Shown piece by piece: positions 21,712 through 30,021 of a stretch of DNA of 64,000 bases. Position 1 is the first letter of the stretch, and every line of letters starts with the position of its first letter. Origin of the DNA: Polymorphobacter multimanifer (GTDB lineage: Bacteria; Pseudomonadota; Alphaproteobacteria; Sphingomonadales; Sphingomonadaceae); NCBI RefSeq assembly GCF_014205635.1, contig NZ_JACIIV010000011.1, positions 62,001 to 126,000 of the forward strand. Direction: 5' to 3'. The notes under the pieces are model-generated. The model saw nothing but the letters and a program-made list of their open reading frames with translations. It had not been told where the DNA came from and searched no databases. Both the position numbers and the translations under genes were made by a program.

Positions 21712-23099
21712 GCCTGGCTCTCCTGTCGGCGCGCGAGGGCGGCCACGACCTCGCCGAGCCGGACGGAGTTGGAGCCCTTGACGAGCAACACGTCATCGGC
21801 ACTGAGCAGCGTTTCAGCCTCCGCAAGGGCGTCGCCGGCGTTGGCCACAAGTTTTACATTTAGCTTGGCCGAAAGGGCTTCGGCCAGCGGCTTCATCGCG
21901 TTACCGACAACTATTATGGACTCTACGCCCGCAGCCACAACATGTGGTGCCAGATCGGCGTGAAACTGGTCGCTCAAGTCTCCCAGTTCCTTCATTTCGC
22001 CGAGCAGGGCCAGGCGGCGGCCGGTGCCTGCCGGGGTGACGTCCCCTAGCACGGCGAGCGAGGCGGCCATCGAGGCGGGGTTGGCATTGTAGCTTTCGTC
22101 GATGATGAGCGCTTCGCCGCTGCCTGCTTGCACGCGCAGGCGGGAGCCGCGTCCGGGGAGATCGGACAGGTCGGCGAGGGCGAGCCCGGCGGCGGCGAGG
22201 TCTCCGCCGGCGGCCCAGACGGCGGCGAGAACGGCCAGGGCGTTGTTTATCCAGTGGCGTCCGGCCATGCCGATGGTGAAGCCGAGGCGCTGATCGCCGA
22301 TGCGGGCCATCACCTGCGAATGATCGGGATGGAGGGTGAAGGTCTCGGCGACGACATCGGCGCCGGGCTCGAGACCGAAGGTGATGATGCGGCCAGCACC
22401 CGCGGCACCGGCCAGCAGGCGCTCGAAATGCAGGTTGTCGCGGGGGATGATGGCGGTGCCGCCGGGCATCAGGCCGGAGAAGATTTCTGCTTTGGCATCA
22501 GCGATTTCGGCTTCCGACGCGAAGAATTCGCGGTGTGCCGAAGCGACCCAGGTGATGACGGCGATATGCGGGCGGACAAGGGCTGAAAGGGCGGTGAGTT
22601 CGCCGGCGTGGTTCATGCCCATTTCGAAGATGCCGAAGCGGGCTTCGGCGGGCATGCGGGCGAGGCTGAGGGGGACGCCGGTGTGGTTGTTGTAGCTTTT
22701 GACCGAGGCATGGACGGCATCGCGGCCCAGCGCGCGGGCGAGGGCGGCGGCGAGGGCTTCTTTGGTGCCGGTCTTGCCGACCGAGCCGGTGATGCCGATG
22801 CGGAGGGATGCCGAACGGTCACGCGCGGTACTGCCAAGGGCATTGAGGGCCAGGAATGTATCATCCACAAGGACATGCGGGGCATCGACGGGAGTGCTGA
22901 CGAGCAGGCCGGCGGCACCGGCGGCGACGGCCGCGTCGATGAAACGATGGCCATCGGTGGTCTCGCCCTTCAGCGCCACGAACAGGGCGCCGGGCAGCAC
23001 TTCGCGGCTGTCGAAGGTGACGCTCTGGCAGTTGAAGTCAGCCGATGCGATGCCGCGGCAAGCGGCGGCGATTTCGGATGCGGTCCAGAGGGGAGTCAT
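21708..23099 (-). CDS. murF: UDP-MurNAc-tripeptide--D-Ala-D-Ala ligase MurF
   Basis: 463 residues from ATG 23099, which overlaps the murE stop (ATGA); a GTG nine bases upstream is less likely. ATP loop [15 protein letters not shown], then [25 protein letters not shown], and [12 protein letters not shown]. It adds the dipeptide made by Ddl, encoded in the same cluster. The stretch 21780-21960 is slightly AT-richer than the rest but the protein is intact. Confidence 0.96.
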   Translation of the reverse strand: MTPLWTASEIAAACRGIASADFNCQSVTFDSREVLPGALFVALKGETTDGHRFIDAAVAAGAAGLLVSTPVDAPHVLVDDTFLALNALGSTARDRSASLRIGITGSVGKTGTKEALAAALARALGRDAVHASVKSYNNHTGVPLSLARMPAEARFGIFEMGMNHAGELTALSALVRPHIAVITWVASAHREFFASEAEIADAKAEIFSGLMPGGTAIIPRDNLHFERLLAGAAGAGRIITFGLEPGADVVAETFTLHPDHSQVMARIGDQRLGFTIGMAGRHWINNALAVLAAVWAAGGDLAAAGLALADLSDLPGRGSRLRVQAGSGEALIIDESYNANPASMAASLAVLGDVTPAGTGRRLALLGEMKELGDLSDQFHADLAPHVVAAGVESIIVVGNAMKPLAEALSAKLNVKLVANAGDALAEAETLLSADDVLLVKGSNSVRLGEVVAALARRQESQA

Positions 23100-24541
23100 G
23101 CCGCGCACTCGCGGGCGACCTGGACATCGTCGAAGGGCAGCACCTGGGTGCCGACGATCTGGCCCTGTTCATGGCCCTTGCCGGCGATGAGCACGACATC
23201 ATCACCGCCGGCCTGTACGAGGCCGGCGGCGATGGCAGCGCGGCGATCCGCGATGACCTGCGCGCCGGGTGCGCCGGCGTGGATGGCGGTGCGGATGGCG
23301 GCTGCATCTTCGGAACGGGGGTTGTCGTCGGTGATGATGACTAGGTCGGCATCGCGCGCCGCGACTTCGCCCATCAGCGGGCGCTTGCCGGTGTCGCGGT
23401 CCCCGCCGGCGCCGAACACCAGGATCAGCCGGCCGCGGGTGTGGGGGCGGAGTGCTGCACAGGCGGCGGCGAGGGCATCGGGGGTATGGGCATAATCGAC
23501 ATAGGCGGGAGCGCCGGCGCGGGTGATGCAGGCGCGTTCGAGGCGGCCGCGGACAGGCTGGAGGCGGGCGAGATCGGACAGGGTGCGCGCCGTATCGCCG
23601 CCGGTGGCGATGACGAGCCCGGCGGCGAGCAGGGCGTTGGCGGCCTGATAGGCGCCGATGAGCGGCAGCAGGATCTTGTGGCGGGACCCGGCGGCGTCGA
23701 TTTCGAGGGTCTGGCCGAGCGACGTGGCGGTGCGGCCGACGAGTTTCAGTGCTTCGCCCCAGGTGCCGACGGTCATCACCCTGATGCCGCGCGCGGTGGC
23801 GGCGGCGATGACGTGCTGGGACCAAGGCGCATCATCGGCCCAGACGACGGCGGTGCCTTGGGGATCGAGGACTTCCTCGAACAGCCGCAGCTTGGCGACG
23901 AAATAGGCCTCCATCGTGCCATGATAATCGAGATGATCGCGGCTGAGGTTGGTGAAGGCGGCGGCCTGCACGGGCAGCCCCTCGGTGCGATACTGGTCGA
24001 GGCCGTGGCTCGAGGCTTCGAAGGCGGCGTGGCTGATGCCTTCGCGCGCCAGCCCGGCCATGGTGGCGAGGAAGGTGACGACATCGGGGGTGGTGAGCCC
24101 GCCGGTGCCATCGGCGGCGGTGACGCGGTCCTCGCTCGTCGTCACGCCGAGCGTGCCGATGCTGGCAGCGCGCTCGCCGGCGAGGCGCCAGAGCTGGCGG
24201 GTGAGCTCGACGGTCGAGGTCTTGCCGTTGGTGCCGGTGACGGCGACGGTGGTGGCGGGGAAGGGGGCGAAAAAGGCTGCTGCCAGGGCGGCGAAGCGCT
24301 GGCGCGGCTCGGCGGCGGCGATGTGGAGCGCGCCTTCCACTTTCACGTGCGGGCGGGCGACCACCGCCACGGCACCGGCGGCGACGGCGGCATCGACAAA
24401 ATCCTCGCCGTTGACGCGCGCATTCTTGCTCACGCCGGGAAAGGCGCCGAACACCGTGCCTTCGGCAACCTTGCGCGAATCAAGCGCGAAGCCGGTCACA
24501 TGGACCGGCCCCCCATTCTCGACCAGATCGCCGAGCCTCAT
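23096..24541 (-). CDS. murE: UDP-MurNAc-tripeptide synthetase MurE (meso-DAP type)
   Basis: 481 residues. ATP loop TGTNGKTSTVELTRQL, FEASSHGLDQYR, NLSRDHLDYHG, and in the C-terminal domain TDDNPRSED. The DNPR motif is the mark of enzymes that add meso-diaminopimelate rather than lysine, as expected in a Gram-negative. Start and stop overlap ftsI and murF by four bases. Confidence 0.97.
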   Translation of the reverse strand: MRLGDLVENGGPVHVTGFALDSRKVAEGTVFGAFPGVSKNARVNGEDFVDAAVAAGAVAVVARPHVKVEGALHIAAAEPRQRFAALAAAFFAPFPATTVAVTGTNGKTSTVELTRQLWRLAGERAASIGTLGVTTSEDRVTAADGTGGLTTPDVVTFLATMAGLAREGISHAAFEASSHGLDQYRTEGLPVQAAAFTNLSRDHLDYHGTMEAYFVAKLRLFEEVLDPQGTAVVWADDAPWSQHVIAAATARGIRVMTVGTWGEALKLVGRTATSLGQTLEIDAAGSRHKILLPLIGAYQAANALLAAGLVIATGGDTARTLSDLARLQPVRGRLERACITRAGAPAYVDYAHTPDALAAACAALRPHTRGRLILVFGAGGDRDTGKRPLMGEVAARDADLVIITDDNPRSEDAAAIRTAIHAGAPGAQVIADRRAAIAAGLVQAGGDDVVLIAGKGHEQGQIVGTQVLPFDDVQVARECAA

Positions 24542-26283
24542 TCGACCACCGCCGCGGGATTTGCGCCGGGTGGCTCGGGCAACAGCCCGGCCATGTCGAT
24601 TTCGCGCGTCGAATCGGGCTGGACGCCGAGCATGGGGCCGATGCGGCTGACCAGCCGGCTGATGGCGGGGGCAACGACCATGCCGGCGGTGCGGAAGCCG
24701 GCACTTTCCTTCGAGCCGCGCGGATCATCGACCATGGCGATGACGACATAGCGCGGCGCGTCCATCGGGAAGGCGGCGGCGAAGGTGGAGACGTTGGCGC
24801 CGCGCACATAGCGGCCCGACGCGATCTTCTCGGCGGTGCCGGTCTTGCCGCCAACGCGGTAGCCGGGGGCATTGGCGCGGCGGCCGGTGCCCTTGGTGAC
24901 GGTGAGGCGCAGCAGCTTGCGCATCGTCTCCGAGGTTTCCGCCTTGAACACGCGGATGCCGGGGCCGGGGACATCGCGCTTGAGCAGGGTGGGGGCGCGG
25001 TAGATGCCGCCGTTCACGAGCGTGGCATAGGCCGAGGCGAGGTGCATCGGGGTGACCGAGATGCCATGGCCATAGGCGATGGTCATCGTCGAAAGCTCGC
25101 CCCAGCGCTCGAGCGACGGGAACTGCGGGCGCGCGCGCTCGGGAAGCTCGATCTCGATGGGTTTGAAGAAGCCCAGTTTCTCCAGCATCGCATATTGCAC
25201 GTCGCGGCCGGCTTCGACGGCGATGCGCGCGGTGCCGATGTTGGAGGAGTGGATGAAGATCTCGGGCACGGTGAGCCAGCGATTCTTGGCGTGATCGTCG
25301 CGGATGCGGAAGCGGCCCATCTGGATGGGCCTTGTGGCATCATAGCGCTTCTGCAGCGTGGAGATGGTGCCGGCATCGAGCCCCGAAGCGATGGTGAGCG
25401 CCTTGAAGGTGCTGCCCAGCTCATAGGTGGCGAAGCTCGCCTTGTTGTAGCGGCCATCGTCGGTTGCAAGGCCCGGGGCGTTGGGGTTGAAATCGGGCAG
25501 CGAGGTCATTGCCACGACTTCGCCGCTGTCCACATCCATCACAATGCCCACGGCACCCTGCGCCTTCTGGTCGCGATAAAGCGTGCCCAGCTCATGTTCG
25601 AGTGCCTGCTGGACGCGCAGGTCGAGCGCCAGCTGCAATGGCTGGCCGCGGGTGGCGGGGGCAGAGAGCTGCTCGTCGAAGGCGAGTTCGAGCCCGACCT
25701 TGCCGCGGCCTTCATCATCGGGATAGCCGATGACATGCGCTGCGAGGCTGAAATTGGGATAGAGCCGCTCGGCCTCGCGGCGAAGGTAGATGGCGGGCTC
25801 GCCGAGATCGTTGATCGCCTGGGCTTCGCTCGGCAGCACGCGGCGCGCCAGATAGCGGAAGCGGCCCTTGTGGGTGAGCTCGTCGTAGAGCTGGGCCTCG
25901 TCGCTGCCGGTCAGGATCGAGGCGAGGTCGCGCGCCAGCCGGCGCGGGTCCGACGCCAGCTTCTGCGGCTCGACCGAGATGGCATAGGCCTCGAAGGTGC
26001 GCGCGAGTTCGAGGCCGTTGCGATCGACGATATCTCCGCGTGGCGGGGCGCTGCTGGCGATGCCGCTGCGGCTGACGGGCTGGGCTTCGAGCACGCCGAG
26101 ATCGAACAACCGGCCGGCGAACACCAGCGGCACGGCGAGGAACATGACCATGACGATCACCAGCCGCTGCCGCGCCAGCCGCTGCGCAGCCTGGCGCTGG
26201 CCCGGCAGCATGGCCGGCAGTTCAGGCTGTGCACCGAGGCCCGGTACGCCGCCGATGAAGGATGACAGCGCGCGGGAAGCCAT
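24538..26283 (-). CDS. ftsI: Septal transpeptidase FtsI (PBP3)
   Basis: 581 residues, class B penicillin-binding protein. One membrane helix (about 40-58) follows a basic tail, then the pedestal domain, then the transpeptidase domain with S291-T-F-K294 (SxxK), SSN and KTGTA. It cross-links septal peptidoglycan with FtsW. Located 5 bases downstream of ftsL. Confidence 0.97.
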   Translation of the reverse strand: MASRALSSFIGGVPGLGAQPELPAMLPGQRQAAQRLARQRLVIVMVMFLAVPLVFAGRLFDLGVLEAQPVSRSGIASSAPPRGDIVDRNGLELARTFEAYAISVEPQKLASDPRRLARDLASILTGSDEAQLYDELTHKGRFRYLARRVLPSEAQAINDLGEPAIYLRREAERLYPNFSLAAHVIGYPDDEGRGKVGLELAFDEQLSAPATRGQPLQLALDLRVQQALEHELGTLYRDQKAQGAVGIVMDVDSGEVVAMTSLPDFNPNAPGLATDDGRYNKASFATYELGSTFKALTIASGLDAGTISTLQKRYDATRPIQMGRFRIRDDHAKNRWLTVPEIFIHSSNIGTARIAVEAGRDVQYAMLEKLGFFKPIEIELPERARPQFPSLERWGELSTMTIAYGHGISVTPMHLASAYATLVNGGIYRAPTLLKRDVPGPGIRVFKAETSETMRKLLRLTVTKGTGRRANAPGYRVGGKTGTAEKIASGRYVRGANVSTFAAAFPMDAPRYVVIAMVDDPRGSKESAGFRTAGMVVAPAISRLVSRIGPMLGVQPDSTREIDMAGLLPEPPGANPAAVVE

Positions 26284-26288
26284 CGGGC

Positions 26289-26774
26289 TCAGCGCTCGTC
26301 TGAGGGGTAGGATGCCCGCAGAAGGGTGGCGGGTGCTTCGGTGGCGGGGGCATCGACCAGCGCTGCCTGCACCACGCGCGCGCCTGGCCCGGGCGCTTCG
26401 GGGGTTATTGCCAGCCGCATCTGCGGGGCGGACGGCAGGGCATTGCCCTCGGGCCCGGGCCCGGGCTCGGGCCCGGGCTCGAGCTCTGGGGCGATCATCG
26501 ACACCAGCTGCACCGGCGAGCGCATGAACTGGCCGGCCTGGGGCGCGGACATCTTGAGCACATCATCGTTCCAGCGCTCGATAAGCGGCATGCGGGCGCG
26601 GGTGCGCAGCTCCACCTGCAGATCGCGGATGGCGCGGCCATCGGCGACGAGCTTGCGCTGCATCGATTCGATCTCGGCGCGCTGGGCGACACCGTGCGCG
26701 GTGGCGCCGTAGCAGCCGATGCCGACGATCGTGGTGAGCGCCACCATCAGCGCAGTGCCGGCATAGTCTTTCAT
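26289..26774 (-). CDS. ftsL: Cell division protein FtsL-like
   Basis: 161 residues. One membrane helix (about 7-24), then a coiled-coil-like stretch (AEIESMQRKLVADGRAIRDLQVELRTRARM, about 33-62) that fits the FtsL/FtsB heptad region. The identity rests mostly on position between rsmH and ftsI. After residue 95 the protein has a Pro/Glu/Gly-rich tail with repeated EPGPEPGPGP, coded by a simple GGGCCC-type DNA repeat; this tail is not part of the usual FtsL and makes the protein longer than the typical 90-130. Confidence 0.85.
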   Translation of the reverse strand: MKDYAGTALMVALTTIVGIGCYGATAHGVAQRAEIESMQRKLVADGRAIRDLQVELRTRARMPLIERWNDDVLKMSAPQAGQFMRSPVQLVSMIAPELEPGPEPGPGPEGNALPSAPQMRLAITPEAPGPGARVVQAALVDAPATEAPATLLRASYPSDER

Positions 26775-27775
26775 GCGACCCTCCCAGAGACGTTTTTGGC
26801 GGCGATAGTTGCAGCTTCGGCGCGGGTGCTGTTCCAGGCGGGGGCTGCGGTGCGCACGGCAGCGCGCAGCGTGGCGGAGCGGGCGCGCGGATTGGCGGCG
26901 AGCTCGGCAGCGCCCGGCCGAACGGCCTTGGCGGGGCGGGCGAAGCTCGGCGCGCGGGCATCGGCGGCGATGGGGGCATGGCGCGAGCCGGCGGGAGCGG
27001 CACCCGAGCGATCGCGGAGGAAGTTCTTCACCCGCCGGTCCTCGGCCGAATGGAAGCTGACCACCGCGAGGCGGCCGCCGGGGCGGAGCAGCCGCTCGGC
27101 GGCGGCAAGCCCGGCATCGAGCTGGCCGAGCTCGTCGTTCACATGGATGCGCAGCGCCTGGAAGGTGCGGGTGGCGGCGTCTCGCCCCGGAACAGCTTTT
27201 CCGCCGATGACCGAACGGCAGAGGCGGGCGAGCTCGCTGGTGCGGCTGAACGGGCGATCGTTGACGATCGCGCGCGCCAGCCGGCGGGCGGCGGGCTCGT
27301 CGCCGAGCGCCCAGAGCACGTCGGCGATCTCGGCTTCGGTGGCGGTGTTGACGAAATCCGCGGCCGAGGGGCCGGCCTGGCTCATCCGCATGTCGAGCGG
27401 GCCATCGGCCTGGAAGGAGAAGCCGCGTGCCGCCTCGTCGATCTGCATCGACGACACGCCGATATCGAAGGCGATGGCATCGACGGAATCGACGCCGTGC
27501 GCCGCGAGCCCGGCCTCCATCTCGGCGAAGGGCCGCTCGATCAGGGTGACATCGGCGAGGGCGGCGAGATCGGCGGCCATGGCGATGGCGGAAGGATCGC
27601 GGTCGAAGCCATAGGCATGGGCGAGGCCGGGCCCGGAATCAGGGAATGCGTTGCGCGCGGCGCGCAGATAGCCGCCGGCGCCGAGCGTGGCATCGACATA
27701 GACGTCGCCGGCCTGGAGCCCCAGCGCGGCAAGGGTTTCGGCGAGCAGGACGGGGATGTGGGGGAGCGCGCTCAT
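26771..27775 (-). CDS. rsmH: 16S rRNA m4C1402 methyltransferase RsmH
   Basis: 334 residues. SAM-binding Rossmann motifs YVDATLGAGGY and GFDRDPSA, then AFDIGVSSMQIDEAARGFSF and VVSFHSAEDRRVKNFLRD, all typical of RsmH (MraW). It methylates C1402 in the ribosomal P site. The C-terminal 50 residues are rich in Ala/Arg. Start overlaps the mraZ stop by ATGA. Confidence 0.97.
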   Translation of the reverse strand: MSALPHIPVLLAETLAALGLQAGDVYVDATLGAGGYLRAARNAFPDSGPGLAHAYGFDRDPSAIAMAADLAALADVTLIERPFAEMEAGLAAHGVDSVDAIAFDIGVSSMQIDEAARGFSFQADGPLDMRMSQAGPSAADFVNTATEAEIADVLWALGDEPAARRLARAIVNDRPFSRTSELARLCRSVIGGKAVPGRDAATRTFQALRIHVNDELGQLDAGLAAAERLLRPGGRLAVVSFHSAEDRRVKNFLRDRSGAAPAGSRHAPIAADARAPSFARPAKAVRPGAAELAANPRARSATLRAAVRTAAPAWNSTRAEAATIAAKNVSGRVA

Positions 27776-28266
27776 GCCGCCGGCTCTTGCGCGGGATCGA
27801 GGCCGCGGGCGGCCATTTCGGCGCGGACCAGCCGGGCGACGCGCGGATCGAGCGTGTCGCGGACCAGATAGCGCCAGGGGTTCCAGAGCTCGAACCAGTC
27901 GAGCCCGCCGACGAACCAGACATGGCTGCCGATGTCTCCGAGCGACTTCAGGGCGGCGGAGAGGACGATGCGGCCGGCGTCGTCGATCTTGACCGAGGCA
28001 GCGGCGCCGAACAGCACGCCGGCCTCGTCGAAGCGGGCGCGCTCGGTGCTCGAGCCGTGGCGATCGCTGTATTCCTGCGCGGCCTTGCTGACATAGTGGC
28101 GATCATAGGCGACGAGGCAATCGGCGCCGCCATGGCCGGGGCCGATGAACAAGGCCTTGTCGGCGCCGCGCGCGGCCATGACTTCGCGGAAGTCGGCCGG
28201 AATCGACAGGCGGCTCTTCGCATCGACGGCGTTCAGCCCATAACCAAGAAACAACCCGTTCGACAA
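27772..28266 (-). CDS. mraZ: Transcriptional regulator MraZ
   Basis: 164 residues with the two swapped-hairpin AbrB-like repeats: NAVDAKSRLSIPADFREVM and IDDAGRIVLSAALKSLGDI. Each carries the D-x-x-x-R DNA-contact motif (DAKSR, DDAGR). MraZ binds TGGGN repeats and represses the division cluster in E. coli. The start appears to be TTG at 28266, with GGCGGGA 5 bases ahead; the only nearby ATG (28280) is out of frame. First gene of the cluster, preceded by a matching box array. Confidence 0.93.
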   Translation of the reverse strand: MSNGLFLGYGLNAVDAKSRLSIPADFREVMAARGADKALFIGPGHGGADCLVAYDRHYVSKAAQEYSDRHGSSTERARFDEAGVLFGAAASVKIDDAGRIVLSAALKSLGDIGSHVWFVGGLDWFELWNPWRYLVRDTLDPRVARLVRAEMAARGLDPAQEPAA

Positions 28267-28355
28267 TTGATCCCGCCCATTGCGTGCGGCGGGAGAAGGC
28301 GGGGTCCTGGGCGAAGCGCCCGATAGCCGAATTCAATGCCTAACCACACTGTGGA

Positions 28356-28434
28356 TGGGGTTTAACATGGGATTAGGCGGGCCTCAATGGGAATTGGTGG
28401 GCAAGGCTGGAGAAATCAGGGGATATCCTTGGGA
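28356..28434. promoter_or_regulatory. Phased TGGGN array, probable MraZ operator
   Basis: On the plus strand, TGGGG at 28356 is followed by TGGGA 28368, CGGGC 28378, TGGGA 28388, TGGGC 28398, then weaker TGGAG 28408 and AGGGG 28418, and TGGGA 28430. Six of these are exactly 10 bases apart, the E. coli MraZ pattern (TGGGN with 5-base spacers). The array begins 90 bases upstream of the mraZ start. Boxes read opposite to the direction of the operon. Known arrays usually have three or four boxes. Confidence 0.7.
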
Positions 28435-28485
28435 AAAGCGTCCGAAACAGTGTTAATGTGCAGTGCACAAAAACCCCGTACTGCC

Positions 28486-28494
28486 TGTGGATAA
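28486..28494 (-). promoter_or_regulatory. Perfect DnaA box
   Basis: The minus strand reads TTATCCACA, the full 9-base DnaA consensus, about 220 bases upstream of mraZ. A near match (TGTGGATGG, 28350-28358, plus strand) overlaps the first TGGGG box. An 11-base palindrome GTGCAGTGCAC lies between them (28458-28468). A role in tying the division cluster to DnaA is inferred only. Confidence 0.5.
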
Positions 28495-28573
28495 GTCTGT
28501 GAAACGATGGTCGGCCGGGGGATTGGCGCGGGCATCTGCGGGCGCGGCGCTGCCAAGGGGCGCGCCGGCAAGA

Positions 28574-28786
28574 TCATCGAGCCGGGGCCGGCGCCGGGGG
28601 CGCTGATGGCGCAATGCCGAGGGTTTCCAACGGGTCGGCCGCCTGGGGGGGTGATGTGAGGGGACCGCCGATCGTGGGCAGAACCACCGACGCCAGGAGC
28701 ACCATGAGGAAAACGGCGGCCAGCCCGGTGATGCCGAGGCGTGTGCGCGGGCTGGCGGCGCGGGAGGGGCGCAGACGCATGCTCAT
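28574..28786 (-). CDS. Small single-pass membrane protein, unknown
   Basis: 70 residues: a basic N-terminus (MSMRLRPSRAASPRTR), one membrane helix (about 18-38, LGITGLAAVFLMVLLASVV) and a Pro/Ala-rich tail. The basic start places the tail outside the cytoplasm. It lies on the same strand as the division cluster and between it and the cysteine synthase-like gene, upstream of the DnaA box. No family recognised; the clean topology argues that it is real. Confidence 0.55.
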   Translation of the reverse strand: MSMRLRPSRAASPRTRLGITGLAAVFLMVLLASVVLPTIGGPLTSPPQAADPLETLGIAPSAPPAPAPAR

Positions 28787-28855
28787 GGGTTCGAGATAGG
28801 CGCGATGGCCGTGCCTGTCGAGGTGCGGGCCGGTCGCAGCCGAATCGGTGCCTGG

Positions 28856-29824
28856 TCAGCCAAGGCCCTTTCCGGCCAGCCATTCGGGGTTCCAGATGGT
28901 CGAAAGATAGCGCAGCCCCGAATCGCACAGGATGGTGACGATGGTGTGACCGGGGCCCATCGCCTGCGCCAGCCGGACCGCGCCGGCCACGTTGATGCCC
29001 GAGGACAGGCCGAGGCACAGGCCTTCCTCGGCGTTGAGGCGACGGACCCAGGCGAGGCCTTCGGCATCGGGGATGCGGTACTGGGCATCGACGGCGAGCC
29101 CTTCGAGGTTGGCGGTGATGCGGCTCTGGCCGATGCCTTCGGAGACGCTCGAGCCTTCGCCGCGCAGCTCGCCACAGGCGAACCAGTTGTAGAGGGCCGC
29201 CCCTTCGGGATCGGTGAGGGCGATCTTCACGTCCGGGTTCTTCTCGCGCAGGCCCAGCGCCACGCCGGAGAGGGTGCCGCCGGTGCCGACCGCGCAGGTG
29301 AAGCCATCGACGCGTCCTTCGGTCTGCGCCCAGATCTCGGGGGCGGTGGTGCGGACATGGGCGCGGCGGTTGGCGATATTGTCGAACTGGTTGGCCCAGA
29401 TCGCCCCCGGGGTTTCCTCGGCGATACGGCGCGAGGTGTGCACATAATGGCCGGGGTTGGCATAGGGGGCGGCCGCCACCAGGACGAGCTCGGCACCCAG
29501 CGCGCGCAGCGTGTCCTGCTTCTCGCGGCTCTGGGTCTCGGGCATGACGATGATGGTGCGGTAGCCGCGGGCGGCGGCGACCACGGTGAGGCCGATGCCG
29601 GTGTTGCCGGCGGTGCCCTCGACGATGGTACCGCCGGGGGAGAGCGCGCCGCTGGCCTCGGCATCCTCGATGATCGAGAGCGCCGCACGGTCCTTGACGC
29701 TGCCGCCGGGGTTGAGGAACTCCGCCTTGCCGAGGATGGTGCAGCCGGTTTCGGCGCTGGGTCCCTTGAGGGCGAGAAGCGGCGTGTTGCCGATGAGGCT
29801 GATGATGTCGGATGCGATGGCCAT
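28856..29824 (-). CDS. PLP-dependent cysteine synthase / cysteine desulfhydrase-like
   Basis: 322 residues of the beta-family (fold type II). PLP lysine in NPGGSVKDRAALSI, phosphate loop GTGGTLSG, and an asparagine loop that reads EGTAGNTGIGL instead of the EPTSGNTGIGL of classical O-acetylserine sulfhydrylases. The end (VTILCDSGLRYLSTIWNPEWL) and this loop resemble the Cds1/CysK2 branch, some members of which break down cysteine to sulfide. Cysteine synthesis and breakdown are both possible. It stands alone, divergent from the peptide-binding lipoprotein gene. Confidence 0.85.
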   Translation of the reverse strand: MAIASDIISLIGNTPLLALKGPSAETGCTILGKAEFLNPGGSVKDRAALSIIEDAEASGALSPGGTIVEGTAGNTGIGLTVVAAARGYRTIIVMPETQSREKQDTLRALGAELVLVAAAPYANPGHYVHTSRRIAEETPGAIWANQFDNIANRRAHVRTTAPEIWAQTEGRVDGFTCAVGTGGTLSGVALGLREKNPDVKIALTDPEGAALYNWFACGELRGEGSSVSEGIGQSRITANLEGLAVDAQYRIPDAEGLAWVRRLNAEEGLCLGLSSGINVAGAVRLAQAMGPGHTIVTILCDSGLRYLSTIWNPEWLAGKGLG

Positions 29825-29904
29825 GGCCTCGGGCTTAGCGCGGCGCTATGGCTGCGCACAACCCATCGCTGCTTGGGGTTGCCCAAGCTGTGCTGTGGGC
29901 GGTT

Positions 29905-29972
29905 GTTGCGTCCGGGATTTGGTTGCGTCCGGGATTTGGTTGTGTCCGGGGTTTGTTGCGTCCGGGAGTTTG
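29905..29972. repeat. 17-base tandem repeat, four copies
   Basis: Units of the form GTTGCGTCCGGGATTTG start at 29905, 29922, 29939 and 29955. The first two are identical, the third differs at two bases, and the fourth is shifted by one base with one insertion. They fill most of the 197-base gap between the divergent genes at 29824 and 30022, where promoters of both would lie. They contain no inverted repeat. Confidence 0.85.
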
Positions 29973-30021
29973 CAGGAGAATGCCGCATGTCCGACGAGCG
30001 CCCATTGCTGCAGCGGCAGCC

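Noticed and set aside
28416-29018. Minus-strand frame overlapping the cysteine synthase-like gene end
   Set aside because: His/Arg/Pro-rich translation, antisense-like composition, and it overlaps the better supported small membrane protein.
29905-29972. CRISPR array
   Set aside because: Units are head to tail without spacers and are only 17 bases long; no cas gene is present.
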